Both the position numbers and the translations under genes were made by a program. A stretch of DNA of 64,000 nucleotides from Symbiodinium microadriaticum (taxonomy: Eukaryota; Sar; Dinophyceae; Suessiales; Symbiodiniaceae), in NCBI GenBank assembly GCA_001939145.1, contig LSRX01000662.1, positions 45,244 to 109,243 of the forward strand, in the 5' to 3' direction. Within the stretch, counting starts at the first letter, position 1. Every line of letters starts with the position of its first letter. The notes beneath the pieces are model-generated. The model made no database searches, had not been told where the DNA came from, and saw only the letters and a list, made by a program, of their open reading frames with translations. This document shows positions 46,258-57,167 of the stretch, piece by piece.

Positions 46258-46801
46258 CCTCATCCTCCCTAGGGACGCTGCACCTGGCACAAAGCATGCG
46301 CTTCTGGTGATCCGGAACCCAAAGACGCGCGGCCGAGCCGCGAGACATCAGAGTGCTAGGATTGACCCTGCAGATGTGATCGACCTGCTCGACGCTGTTT
46401 TTGGAAAGCTCCCAGGCCATGTGCTCCTTTGGCCACAGTCTGGTGCAACTTTGCGTCGGCGCCTGGAGCAGATTCAGGATAGGCTGGGTCTGGTCGAGGC
46501 TGGAAAGCCTGCTTTTGACATGAGCTCCTTCAGGCCGGGAGGAGCTACCTGGGCCTTGAACGCCACAGAGAACTCCGAGCTGGTTAGACGACGTGGCCGC
46601 TGGCTGTCCTTGCGCGTAATGGATATTTACCTTCAAGAGGTGGTTGCTATAACGTACTTGCCATCGTTGGAGCCGAGCACCCGCGCGTGTGTCGACTCAC
46701 TGGCTGCACAGTTTACTGCTATCCTGCAGAAGGTGATATTCTGTATCGCGCGTGGCATCCCAAGAGCCGCCTGGTATACCCTCCTTCGGCCAAATTTTTG
46801 A
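46237..46801 (+). pseudogene. C-terminal half of the tyrosine recombinase, out of frame with pol
   Basis: In the next frame the recombinase continues as SRRSDLILPRD, IRNPKTRGRAARHQ, SFRPGGATWALN (46,526 on), VRRRGRW and the candidate nucleophile in MDIYLQEV (Tyr codon 46,628-46,630). With LLRPGE from the pol frame this gives an R...R...W...Y set; the His of the usual HxxR box is Phe. A 1-nt indel at about 46,235-46,243 separates the halves. The frame ends at 46,799-46,801, before B1. Either this copy is dead or the frame is restored by frameshifting; a simple indel is the more economical reading. Confidence 0.75.
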
Positions 46802-46858
46802 GCAACTGCTGGAAAGTGGTGGATGGTTGTATGGTGTCTGCTTCTGCAATGGATGGCC

Positions 46859-47030
46859 TGGATTTGTACAGCGGCGACTGTGCATTCCCACAACCTCTCA
46901 GGAGTGTGTGCGGATTGCCAGTCGCCACAGGAAGTCTTTTGGCTTTTGGCAATGCCTCGTGCTGCAATGCAGCCCTACAACAAGACACTGCCGTGGCTGG
47001 CAAGGAAAAGAGTGCTGAACGTGGCTGCTT
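46859..47030 (+). repeat. Split direct repeat B1
   Basis: 172 bp starting TGGATTTGTACAGCGGCG and ending AACGTGGCTGCTT. It matches 47,105-47,276 with one difference (A at 46,951, G at 47,197). It abuts repeat A2 directly, sharing CTT. Confidence 0.9.
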
Positions 47031-47084
47031 GTCACGTAAGCTGCTAGTGAAATCTCTGTCTTTCCTGCCGTTGCTCAAAGTTAA
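47028..47084 (+). repeat. Split direct repeat A2 (internal)
   Basis: 57-bp exact copy of the left terminus at 39,187-39,243. It is separated from B2 by 20 bp of pyrimidine-rich DNA. Confidence 0.9.
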
Positions 47085-47104
47085 CCCTCCCGCCCTCCCT
47101 GTGG

Positions 47105-47276
47105 TGGATTTGTACAGCGGCGACTGTGCATTCCCACAACCTCTCAGGAGTGTGTGCGGATTGCCAGTCGCCACAGGAAGTCTTTTGGCTTTTGGCGATG
47201 CCTCGTGCTGCAATGCAGCCCTACAACAAGACACTGCCGTGGCTGGCAAGGAAAAGAGTGCTGAACGTGGCTGCTT
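47105..47276 (+). repeat. Split direct repeat B2 (right terminus)
   Basis: 172-bp copy of B1 ending GCTGCTT; the MITE sequence resumes at the next base. Confidence 0.9.
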
Positions 47277-47363
47277 AGTTAAGGAATATACCTTAAATTA
47301 TAGGGGCCTTAATATTATGATTTAAGGTATGTCTTTTAAATAGGGGGTATTGGGCTCTCTGGG
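47277..47363 (+). mobile_element. Right part of the split family X MITE
   Basis: AGTTAAGGAATATACC through GGTATTGGGCTCTCTGGG follows the same order as the intact element at 54,868-54,949 (AAGGAATA, TAGGGGCCTT, TTATGATTTAAGGTAT, GGCGTATTGAGCTCTCTGG). Its left part lies 8.1 kb upstream at 39,163-39,189. Confidence 0.7.
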
Positions 47364-48289
47364 CTTATAAGGCGAAAAAGTACACGGGAAAGAGATCCGA
47401 AAATCCTGAGTGGCTTCTTGAGGGGCACTGTGGCTGCGCTGGCAGGTCTCAAGCGTTCTAGTTCGGATTGTAGACGTGCGGATCTAGGCTACTGGTACCC
47501 GGCTGGACCCTGCCGCACCAAGAAAAACAGAGTTGCTACAACAAAATAGGACTATACGACAAAGCTGCCTCACCCCAGTCAAACACCTGAGTGAACTCGG
47601 TGCAACTTTGAAGAAGCCAGCGAAGCCTAAAACCACCTCAGCAGCACGAAAAATGTGACAATTGGCATTTGGCATGAAACCGAGATGTAAAGCTGACCAT
47701 ACAAAGACACCCGCTGAGGTTTAGGGTCATGTAGAGCAGACAGAGCCCAGATGAACTTGAGCTTTGACTAAGCTTCCAATTTGATTTAAAGTGCCTGGCC
47801 CTATGGCGACTCCCTGTGGAGTCCTTCCGCGGTTGCGGTCCACCAGTGCAGATGTCGAGGCTGCAAAGTTTTGCTGCATCTTCAGAGCAAGCTTGGCAGG
47901 GTTTCGATTTAGGCTCAGGGAGTGGATCTTGGACCGAGGTTTCGTCTTTTCGGGGTTCGTTCCTCAGGCAGCCCGAGAAATTTTGGCCGTTATGCTCAGG
48001 GTCGAACTTCGCGGGGCTTCGTTGGGCGATGCACAGCTCGGCTCCTGTTAAAACGAGCTTCAGTGGCGTGCTAGCCCCGGCAACAATGCCGACAGATGCC
48101 CGATGTGACGTGTGCCAGGAAGTCGTTTTGGATTCCGGGCTAGATGCAACGACTACACACAACCACGATCAGCACTCCCGAAGCCTTCCGCGGCGAGACC
48201 CCAAAACCGTCGATGTGTGGCCCGCTTTGGCTCCTGCAAGCTTTTTAAAATCCCATGAACTCTCTTCTGACCCTATCGCCTTTAGACCC

Positions 48290-48360
48290 TATTTTCCCTA
48301 AGCCCTAAATTCCCTAAACCCTAAATTCCCTAAGCCCTAAAGCCCTAAAGCCCCATAATT
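48290..48360. repeat. Telomere-like CCCTAAA block
   Basis: CCCTAAGCCCTAAATTCCCTAAACCC-type units. Confidence 0.65.
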
Positions 48361-48499
48361 CTATAAGCCCTGAAGATCCCCTACCCCCGTTTTTGTAAGC
48401 CCTCAGCTCAAAAAGGGCCCCCTGCCACCTAACTCGCCGGATCCGGGGCTCCACAGACGACTCGACGACAACAACCAAACCCGGGGAGCTGCCTTCTTT

Positions 48500-48507
48500 N
48501 NNNNNNN
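48500..48507. other. Assembly gap (8 N) beside poly-G
   Basis: Undetermined bases. Confidence 1.
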
Positions 48508-49339
48508 GGGGGGGGGGGGAGTCCTTGGAATAAGAGTCTCTGCTGCTTTGCGGCTTGTACTTGTTGAAATTTTGAAAAAAAGCGGAGTTTAAGAACTCGA
48601 GTTTAGGGTCTCCGGGTTTGGGGCTCAACGGTTCAGGCTGTGGGGTGTAGGGTAGGTTGTTGTGTTTTGAACTCCTGTCAGCGGTGGTTCGATTATCAAT
48701 GCTTGCTGCTTCTTGGTCTTGGTCTTATGAGTACTCCTTAGCATCGTCAGTGCATCATCCTTGTCGCTCGCGCGGTTCCTGTTGGGTTGAGAGTTTTCAG
48801 TATGTGCGTCTGGCGCAACCCTGGTGTGTTTTGAGTCAGAGAAGTGTGAGATTGCTTCGATTGTGTTTTCGGAGGAGCTACTGTTCTTGTTTTCCAGCAT
48901 CCAGCACCTGCTCAGGGCCAGGGCACATTCGTCAGCTCGGCTGCACGGCTGAATTATTGAGAGAAGCATGCGGAAGCGCACTGTCAGCTTAAGGTTTAGG
49001 GTTTCAAGGTCAGGCGCAAGCATGTGCTAACACAGGCTGCCTTCGAAGCAGCGAGAAATGCTTCAAAGTGCCACTGGTATTGGTGGTAGTAGCAGAGTAC
49101 CCACCACCACTACTTCGACGACGACGACTACCCTAAACCCTTAAACCCTAAGCCCTTAAACCCTACTTCTCGTAGTAGGGAAGCCCCGAAGCCCAAGAAG
49201 GGAGCGGCCCTCAGGTCATCAACCTGGCAGCCTCGGCCATGGGCTGCGGTCTCCTGGAAAGCAGAGACGATTGAAGTAGAAGAGCTCGTTTATAGCTAGC
49301 GAGGCGTCCTAGCGCTGCCGCGGAGCTTCGCCGTCTGTG

Positions 49340-49478
49340 GGCTGCATCCCGGCCGCGATGAAAAACGGCTTGCTGCTCCTGCTTGTCCTTCGTGCCGTGC
49401 ATCACCAGCGGCACCAAGATCGCCTTCTCGGACTCGTCAGCATAGATCGCCTCCAGGGTTGCTTGCATCTCCAGCTAT
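49340..49478 (-). CDS. Candidate exon, unknown
   Basis: Minus-strand reading gives LEMQATLEAIYADESEKAIL followed by VPLVMHGTKDKQEQQAVF: a well-mixed, helix-friendly composition unlike repeat translation. The frame stays open to 49,211. No family is recognised and no joined exon is established. Confidence 0.3.
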
Positions 49479-50895
49479 TTCTGCCACTGCCAGTTTTCCT
49501 CATCACATCGTCATCCTCATCCTCATTGTCATACCGCCATCCCCATCCTCATACCGTCATCCTCATCCTCATCGCCATCATCATCGTCATCTTCTTCTTC
49601 TTCTTCCAGTATCATCCATATCACAGTCACCACCACCACCAGCAAGAAATAGAGATAAAGGTGGTCAAAAGCAGATGCCACAGCCAGACAAGAATTGAAC
49701 AAAGCGGTAAGGAGATGGTCCCTGGCGTTCCTCGTCATCTTCTCGATGTGCCATGGCCGACCAATCCACATGCATGCATACATACATACGGATAAATATA
49801 CATATACATATACAGATACATATAAAATACACGTGAAAGTATGTTTGTATGTACGTATATGCACAGGAATATTTGCAGACATACTCACACGTTTTCATAT
49901 ACATATGTGCTCGTATGCTGCTTCTTGTTCTGATATACGTTGTAAGCATATAGCTGTATACGTAGATGTGTAACTGCTGTTGTTGTTCTCTACTTCAATA
50001 CTTCTATACAGGTATGAACTTGCACGGTTTGTATGTGTATACATATATATATATATATATATGTATTTGTATACTTGTGCATGGATATGAAGGTGCGTGC
50101 ATACCTACAGCGAGCGTGTGCACAGGCATCGTGAGGAAGACTCGCCATAATCAAAGAACACGAGCCCCCTTGTCACAGGCTCCCATCAGGAGCTCAGTAT
50201 GTGAAGTGGCTTTTGTCAGGTGGATTCCAGCCCGAAAAAGTCACGTCTGTTGCCCAACACCTCTGCATGAATGTTGGGGCTCCTGCATTGCTTTACCAAG
50301 ACTAACCCATGTGCCGCAAGTAGAGCACCCGATGCCAAGGTGGGTAGAGCTCTCGTTGCGCTGGCTCGTGGCGTGTGGCCGCTTCAGCGGGAAGCGCGGT
50401 TTCAAGGACTGGGGTCGGGAGTGTGGAGACTGTGAGACAACTTGCGGGCTCGAGGTGACTAAGGCATTGACCACGCATTCATCTTCGTTGGCCAACGATG
50501 CCGTTTTCAATGTTCCATTGTAGTGGGGAGGACAGTGGAAACGATGGTGGGGTTGAAATGCTACCGATGATGGTGATGATGACGGGGCATTCTTTGTTTC
50601 GCCGCGTCCCATATGTGCTGCTCCCGTGATGATTGCCAGTGGTATTGCCATTGCTTCGCTTGCATCGTGATCCTTCTGGAGTGATCCTTGATAAAAGGCA
50701 TCATCACCATCACCACCAGGGCCTCCAGCAACATCACCATTATTATCACCATCACACTCATCGCCATTGTCCTGATCCTCACCCGAATTGCCATCATTAC
50801 CTTCACCATCACTCGCTTGCTGCTCTTGTCATTGTTATCCCTTCGCTCGGTACCATGCGCATCCTTAGAACCGTGCTCACAACTGCCTTCTTGTT

Positions 50896-51008
50896 TTAGA
50901 ACCCTATCATAGAACCCTATTATAGAGCCCTGTTATAGAACCCTATTATAGAGCATAGAGCCCTGCTATAGAGCCCTATTATGGAGCCCTATTATAGAGC
51001 CCTCCTAT
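50896..51008. repeat. 17-bp tandem repeat
   Basis: About seven imperfect copies of AGAACCCTATTAT / AGAGCCCTATTAT. Confidence 0.7.
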
Positions 51009-51231
51009 AAACAGTCATGAACCAAGCCGTAAAACAGCCTCCAAGTCTTCAAACCCCCCGAAGCCCCGAAACCAAGCCCGAAGCGGCCAGGAGAATGCTC
51101 AGTATTTTCTAGGTACAGGAGCTGCCAAGGCAGTTCATTTTTGCCAGGCGCACCCGTGCTGTTCTGGTCATTGTTGTTGCCATTGTGACGATGTTGGTTT
51201 GAACTGCGACGGGTTGTTTTGTCAGATTTGC

Positions 51232-51232
<1 letters not shown>

Positions 51233-51271
<39 letters not shown>

Positions 51272-51342
51272 ATATGCACACACAGATAAACACATAAATA
51301 AATAAATAAATAAATAAATATATATATATATATATATATGTA
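51233..51342. repeat. (TA)n-(AAAT)n-(TA)n compound microsatellite
   Basis: TA run, short CACACA interruption, AAATAAAT run, TA run. Confidence 0.9.
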
Positions 51343-51371
51343 TAAGAGTGTTGATTCTCATTGGGGAGCCT

Positions 51372-51515
51372 CAGGCTCCATGCCTACGGCGGCGTTAGAG
51401 CTTCCCTGGTATGGTATGTTCACGGTCAGATGCACAGCGTGCACGTGCCGGAGTACTATTACCATGACGAGTCAGAATCATCATGCAACGTCTGGAGTGC
51501 ATGTGGACCCAGAGT
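51372..51515 (+). CDS. Candidate exon, unknown
   Basis: After an AG^G site, one + frame reads LHAYGGVRASLVWYVHGQ, HSVHVPEYYYHDESESS and CNVWSACGPRVKG to a stop. Protein-like but unidentified. Another exon-like stretch in the same orientation is 52,183-52,254 (YPVSFLNKCASEIRFSKPDW), which ends in a textbook GTAAGT donor; the two could belong to one gene, but the minus-strand candidate at 52,262-53,573 argues against a simple model. Confidence 0.25.
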
Positions 51516-52261
51516 GAAGGGATGACGTACTTCCAAGTCTTTTCAAAACACGGCTCCCAGAAGTCAAAAGGCAAACAATGGAGTGCCCTTCAAACATTCC
51601 CCGCCCTCGGAGAAAGCAAGCCAGCTGCCCCATGTCATCGCTGAAACCCGCGAAGCCCTCTGAACTTCCGAAACCCTGAGATCTTGCTGCTGTGTGGCGG
51701 CATTGTCACAGTTTTCGTCACCGCAGCCTCCCTCCTAGGCTGGGCCCGGGCAGCGGGTCTGCTTGTGGTTATGTAGGCACTGTAGGCGGCTCGGAGAGAT
51801 CAGCCTTCTTGAAGCTGCAGATCTCAATACCAGGCTGTTGAAGACAAAAGCGCGAGAGACCCCCCCGACCTTTGAAAGGCACCCTGAAGGGCCCTAAGTC
51901 CGAAGCCCCAAAACCACGGAGCCCAAGCCCTGAACCGTCCCTATGGAAGCTTCGGAGCCCGATCTCCTTGCGAGGCTGCAGCGCTCGCGAGATGTTGGCG
52001 AGCATTTGTACAGAGGCCCAGTTGGGGCTGCCCTTGAGCTTGAAGGGGTCCTTCTTTGGGCTTCGCAGTTCCCGAAACCTTATGGAAGCCCTGAGCTTGC
52101 GAAAACATTCATGCGGAAGTGATTCTCAGGATTCATCGTTTGAAGAAGGGTGACGGCAAACTCGGGCTTCAAAGCTCATGGCCTAGATACCCTGTGTCCT
52201 TCCTCAACAAATGCGCTTCGGAAATTCGCTTTTCGAAGCCCGACTGGGAGCTAGGTAAGTT

Positions 52262-53573
52262 GTAGGCGCAATTGGATTCCACCATGTTTCCGGTACGGTG
52301 CCCTCGCCCGGACCCGGCATCCAAATTCGCGGAGGAGTCCTGAAGAGGACCGCATGCAGAACCACCGCCAAAGTCTTTAACCCGAGTTCGTCCCAGCAGT
52401 AGCAGCAGTCGTCATCGTCGTCGTGGGAAGTAGTCTTCGACGCCGCCGCCGTCGTCGTCGTCAAGAACAGCAAGCGACGAAGTACCCAAGAAATTGCCAC
52501 AGGAGGTTCCAGGTAGCGGTGCACCTTTGCGTCGCCTCTGCCGGGCGCACCCTGCGCCGTGTGACAGGGCAGCATTTGGGTAGTTTACTACATTGGGGTC
52601 TGTTACCCTCCTTGTTACAAGGGTGTCGTACTCTTCAAAAAGGACCTTATCTTAGCGAGGTACCCATATGCAGGTTTCAGACCTTTGGAGCGCAGGTGCC
52701 GTCGAGTTCCGGTACAGTGTGGTTGCAACATCGCACCAGAATACCCTTTGCGGAGCTCAGGTCTCAAACCTCACATGTCACTGCTATTGATTCTGCGAGT
52801 GCTGCTGAGGGGAGACTTCTGTGAGTATCCTTCCCAGTCCTTGGCACGAAGACCCAGGAACCCTTCGCTTGTTTGTAAGGGTCCTTCCAGGAGCGATGTC
52901 AGCTCTGCAGCCGTTGCTTTCTGAATGGTTTCTGGAATCCTGGAAGTTGCCAGACCTCGGGCTCGTCGCTCTTTCGGAAGCGAGAGGTCATTGAGAAAGG
53001 TCTGCATGCAGAGCACTTGAAAGCACTTGGTAAAGGTGGTTTCTCCTTCAGGGTACATGACCTGACCGCCCTGTCTTGCACCAAGGCCCAAAGAGGACCA
53101 CGGTTGAGAGTAGCGCAAGTCCCGTGCGGGTCTGGGAGTGTGAGGCATGCCCAGAGAGCGCGTCCTGCTGCTCATTTCGCTGGCCGTCTTTCCCCTGGCT
53201 TGCCAAAAGAGCTCCTGGGACGACAGCTTGGCATTCTTCAGGAGCGAAGTACTACAAACCACGAGCGCACAAGCCCAAACAGTCTCCTGACCCCGAAGCC
53301 CTGAACCCCTGAAGCCTCAAACCTTCGTCTAAGTCCCCAGGTTTGCACTCCCTCACGGGCGTCTCGATGCTTAGCTTCTTGTGCCTTGCCTGAGTGGCTA
53401 GAAACTTTGAGGGTTCCTTCCAGGTCAGGGCGCGTGTAGGGCCCGAACATTCGCAAACGCGTTTCCTGGCAGAAGTCCGTTAAATGCCGGCAGACTTCGG
53501 CAGAGCGGGCTTGCCATTCGACTCGTGCGAGAGCGGAAGGAAGCCGCAGACCCAAGTCCCTGAGAAATCTCAC
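52262..53573 (-). CDS. Candidate multi-exon gene of unknown function
   Basis: Three minus-strand exon-like segments, read from high to low coordinate, each after AG^G: 53,573 to about 53,404 (VRFLRDLGLRLPSALARVEW, SAEVCRHLTDFCQETRLRMF, GPYTRPDLEGTLK); 53,070 to about 52,832 (GGQVMYPEGETTFTKCFQVL, CMQTFLNDLSLPKERRARG, ATAAELTSLLEGPLQTSEGF); and about 52,345-52,262 (TPPRIWMPGPGEGTVPETWW). Composition is convincing, but no family is recognised and the joins are not proven. The + strand is also open over parts of this region. Confidence 0.35.
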
Positions 53574-54217
53574 CTCCTAGCTCGAAAGTCGTTGTACCTC
53601 GAAACCCTTGAGGTCACAGATTTCGGCAATTTGCGCCAGGAGCAACAAGAGCAAGGAGACGAGGATCAAAGGTTCTTGTAGGTCCCGAGCTTGTGAGCTT
53701 GTAGGGAAGACGAAGACACGAAACTTAAGTGATACCTGCAAAATTAAAAGGGGCACCGGAGACACACGAGTCGTAGCAGTCGCAGCACTGGTCACAGCCT
53801 TTACGTAGACCATCGGACTCAGGAATCCAGTTCCACAACAATCGTAGTAATTGCAGTCGTCGTAGTCATCACAGTGGCTGCCCCCCTTTGAGGTGCCTGT
53901 CGTACTTCTTCGTCGTGTTGCCGCCCGGCATGAGGTTTTCGTTTCGGGTTTGGGCTGTGTACCTTGCGATCTTTAGATGCAGGGCTTCGGGTTCGGGATT
54001 TGGGGCTGCGTCGTCTTCATTGTGAGATTAGTCGCGGCGGTGGTGGTGGTTTGCACCGAGTTTGCCACAGTCGTTGGTGAGAATTCTGTTGCTGGGGTTG
54101 TGATCGTGGTTGTGTCGTTGTAATTCTTGCTGGTGTTGTCATCATTGTCACTCCCGCGGGTTGTGATGCAGCGATGGAGCTGGTGGTATTGCTGGTGTTG
54201 TGTTGCCGCTGCTGGCG

Positions 54218-54290
54218 GTGGTGGTGGTGGTGGTGGTGGTGGTGGTGGTGGTGGTGGTGGCGGTGGTGGTGGTGGTGGTGGCGGCACGGC
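54218..54290. repeat. (GGT)n microsatellite
   Basis: About 24 GGT units with two GGC substitutions. Confidence 0.95.
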
Positions 54291-54840
54291 GGTGGTGCTG
54301 CAGTGGTGGCCGCCATTTAAAGCGTAACGCACCTCTGTACTTCGATTGGCATCGGAAACACGCAGTGCAGAACTAAGCAGTGAATCCCAAAGGCGCTAGA
54401 CTCCACACGACGGTGTAGAAATCTAGCCATAACCCCAGAACCCTTCTGGGGGCCTCGTCTATGCCCTCTCGAAACACCGAACATCAACATGTGGACAAGG
54501 CCATCGAAGCTCGGCACAAACCCTTGAAAGTCTCAAGCGCAGAGCAAGGATCTGGCGGCTAACGTCACAAGTGACTTGACGAGAACCTTGGAGTGTTCCG
54601 TGTTTTCGAAGTGTTGCCGAAGACCCGGCCAGGGTTTTGGGGGCCTTAACCCCAACAAGTACCCTTTTTGGGGGGAGTGCCCCAAGCCAGTTCCAGGAGT
54701 CGGAAGCAGAGAAGGACCTTCATGGCTGTTGTTGAATGGGTGTTGGGGGGGCATGGTAGAACGAGGATCCAGGTTCGACGAAGGGTGGTCACTGTAAACG
54801 TCTGCGATGTCTGAGACAGGGCCTTGTCTCAGGGACCCGC

Positions 54841-54949
54841 CCAGAGAGCCCAATACCCCTTTAATAAGGAATAGAGCTTAAACTCTAGGGGCCTTGATAT
54901 GTTATGATTTAAGGTATATTCCATATTTAAGGCGTATTGAGCTCTCTGG
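54841..54949 (+). mobile_element. Intact family X MITE, 109 bp
   Basis: Starts CCAGAGAGCCCAATACCCCT and ends with a near reverse complement (GGCGTATTGAGCTCTCTGG), giving about 33-bp imperfect terminal inverted repeats; the centre AAACTCTAGGGGCCTTGATA is unique. Size and ends suit a non-autonomous DNA transposon. No clear target duplication is seen. Confidence 0.7.
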
Positions 54950-55435
54950 AAAGTCCAGCACTCGAGCTTCCTAGGCACTGCACGCAACCTGGGCGCCCTG
55001 GCCGGCGCCCATTGCACAGGCGCATCCAGCTTCGGGGGCTAGAACTGCAGCTAAGGGTTCGCGCAGGTCCAGTCAGTGAATTCAGTGTGTCGTGTGCACT
55101 CCGGCAGCACCGAAGTTCACTACAACCTGGAATCAGGTAGACTCGAGCCTTTTCTGGCAGGGCCCTCCCGTGCTGCACCTCAGCAGCAGGCAGATAGGTT
55201 CCGAACCCCGATTCCGGAAAACCATTCGTGCTGCAAGTTTCTAGAAGTTTGGCGACTTGTTGCCATCGTTCGTCTGCTGATTCTCTCTCCGATTGGTCGC
55301 TATGGTGTGCAGTCAGTATGTTTTATGGTTAGGCTGCCAGCTTCATTGTCACTCCCTCATCGTCGCCCTGAGGAGGCTTCAGTTTCGGAGTTCTTCTCTT
55401 TGATTGCTGTTGTTGTGAAGGTTACAGAAGCCACT

Positions 55436-56345
55436 GGCTGACCCAGACCAAGGGCCTCTGTCAGGGGTGCCCATTATCGCCTTATCTTTTCGGCCTCGTT
55501 CTTACACATCTCGTCTTTGACGTGGGACAAGGATACCAGAACCTATACGGTGACATCTCCGGTGGTTGTTTTCTCGTTCCCTGCCCCCTCTGGGACCTTG
55601 ACGCAGACAACAAAGTTCTTCTCTCCTGTTCAGCACCTCAGCTAAACCGACTCTTTCATCCAGTTCAGCGTCATGGCCTCACCCTCAACCAAGATAAGTG
55701 TGAACATTTACGTATGCACTCAAATCAAAGGATCTATTACTCCCCCTCTTCCCCTAGACCTTGCGATTGTCGTTCGTGTTAAGGGCATAGTCATGACCTT
55801 ACACCTGTCCCTATGTCAGATGAAGTAAAGTACTTTGGGGCGTGTATCTGGATGCGCTTTCATCCAACCGCAAGAACCTTAATCATAGAGTCTTATAGCA
55901 GTGACTGCTTCCAAATTGCTCCTTCCTCTCCTTTCTCATTCCGCCCTCCCTCATTCCTGGAAACTCACTGTATATCGTTCTGCAGTTCTCTCTATCCTTA
56001 CCTACGCTGTGGACAGCGTGCTTCTTTCACCGGCCCAGATCCAGAAAATGAACACAGTACACTTCAAATCTATCGGGTGCAGACTCTTCGAATGAATATC
56101 TAGCAGGTCTCGCCTTTTCAACACATCGCATTCCCAAAGCCTCCCAGCTCTATTGGCAACCCAGACTCCAGCTACTGGGTCACTTGTACAGACATGTGGA
56201 CACCCTTGAATATCAGGTTACTTTTACGGGCCCCGCACGCAAAGAGGCACGCTACCTGTCCTAAGAGACCAGGCCGCCCCGCCCGCACCAGGCAGAGTCA
56301 CGCCTCACAGATGCAGCTCAACGCATTGACTGATGTCATCGGATG
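55436..56345 (+). pseudogene. Decayed LINE (non-LTR) reverse transcriptase fragment
   Basis: From 55,440 one frame reads LTQTKGLCQGCPLSPYLFGL, a typical LINE RT block (K-G-x-x-Q-G-C-P-L-S-P), then the catalytic box as DLDADNKVLLS where YADD is expected, followed by LNQDKCEHLRMHS and, after a frame change, TASKLLLPLLSHSALPHSWK, YRSAVLSILTYAVDSVLLSP and QIQKMNTVHFKSIGC. The last 230 bp still read LGHLYRHVDTLEYQVTF in another frame. The Asn in the catalytic box plus stops and frameshifts make it inactive. It appears 5'-truncated; no poly-A or target duplication was identified. Confidence 0.65.
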
Positions 56346-57120
56346 CGCAGCCGTCCCACTCCGACATCAATAATGAGTTCTTTCTCGATTCCTACAATCC
56401 AACAAATGTCTCGGGCACACGGAACCGCTTCGTTTGTGCGAATGGACAACACTCCTTTTTGTTCGTAAACTTCAGCCGTTTTGCCAGAACCGCGATAGAT
56501 GGAGAGCTCTCATCCTGAAACCCCGCTCTACGTGGCATGCGTAATCATAACCCCGAGTAGTCTAACTCGTTTGAATGCAGTCGGTGCTGACGGGAAAGAG
56601 ACAGCTGTGCCCTGTGCGCTCGAAAAACAGAAGCAACGAAAGTAAGTGAACACAACCTAGAGTGTAAAGATGAAGCCAGAAACCTTCAACCTTAAACCTC
56701 GTGACTTTCACCGATGCGTGACGACTGTGATGACCACCACCACCACCAGGATGACTGCTACCATTACTAGACGACTGCAACTACGGCTATGCTTACGGCT
56801 ACGACTACGGCGATGACTACGACTTCGACGTCGGGAGTCGTGAGTTGTCTTCCGCTCATGCAGTTGGGCTTCTGGACTCTTGCAAGCGCGATCATATCCA
56901 GCCAAGGTTAATGTCATTGCTGTGCCATACGACCATGATGCAGGCCAGTTCTGTCCTTTCAGCGCATGCGAATGCAGAATGCACGTTGCTGCGAATAAAC
57001 ATTGTGTGTCACATAGCATGTGTTCAACATCGGGTCATTGTAACAAGGAGCCTCGAGAGACCATGTTCTACAACAATCGTCATATTCATAACAAGCATGC
57101 CTGGATGCATGCATATATAC

Positions 57121-57125
57121 GGAGG

Positions 57126-57164
<39 letters not shown>
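57121..57164. repeat. (GA)n microsatellite
   Basis: GGGA then about 17 GA units, followed by poly-A. Confidence 0.9.

Positions 57165-57167
<3 letters not shown>

Larger units (their letters stand above)
39187..47276 (+). mobile_element. DIRS/PAT/Ngaro-type tyrosine-recombinase retrotransposon with split direct repeats
   Basis: An 8.1-kb element with ends A1 (39,187-39,243) and B1-A2-B2 (46,859-47,276): A1 equals A2 and B1 equals B2, the split-direct-repeat arrangement known from PAT and Ngaro elements. Inside are a frameshifted gag-like region (39,514-41,890), pol with reverse transcriptase, a methyltransferase-like segment and RNase H (41,887-46,257), and a tyrosine recombinase whose C-terminal half is in another frame (to 46,801). 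There is no integrase, protease or LTR. The trinucleotide CTT is common to the left junction, the B1/A2 junction and the end of B2, as expected if the B1-A2 junction mirrors that of a circular intermediate. Flanks are the two halves of one small MITE, fixing both ends independently. The repeats are almost identical, so insertion looks recent, yet gag and recombinase are broken. Confidence 0.9.
47364..52261. other. Spacer with microsatellites and isolated exon-like stretches
   Basis: Contains long open frames on both strands at 47,638-48,301 and 48,625-49,023 with no recognisable motif, telomere-like blocks (48,290-48,350, 49,132-49,165), an N gap, several microsatellites and a 17-bp tandem array. 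Candidate exons at 49,340-49,478 (-) and 51,372-51,515 (+) are listed separately. No complete gene is seen. Confidence 0.35.
53574..55435. other. Spacer with a (GGT)n microsatellite and a MITE
   Basis: The long Gly, Pro and His frames at 53,973-54,332 are translations of the (GGT)n tract. 54,533-54,853 (-) is open but unremarkable. Apart from the family X MITE at 54,841-54,949 I see no supported feature. Confidence 0.4.

Noticed and set aside
53973..54332. Poly-Pro/poly-His/poly-Gly frames
   Set aside because: (GGT)n microsatellite read in different frames.
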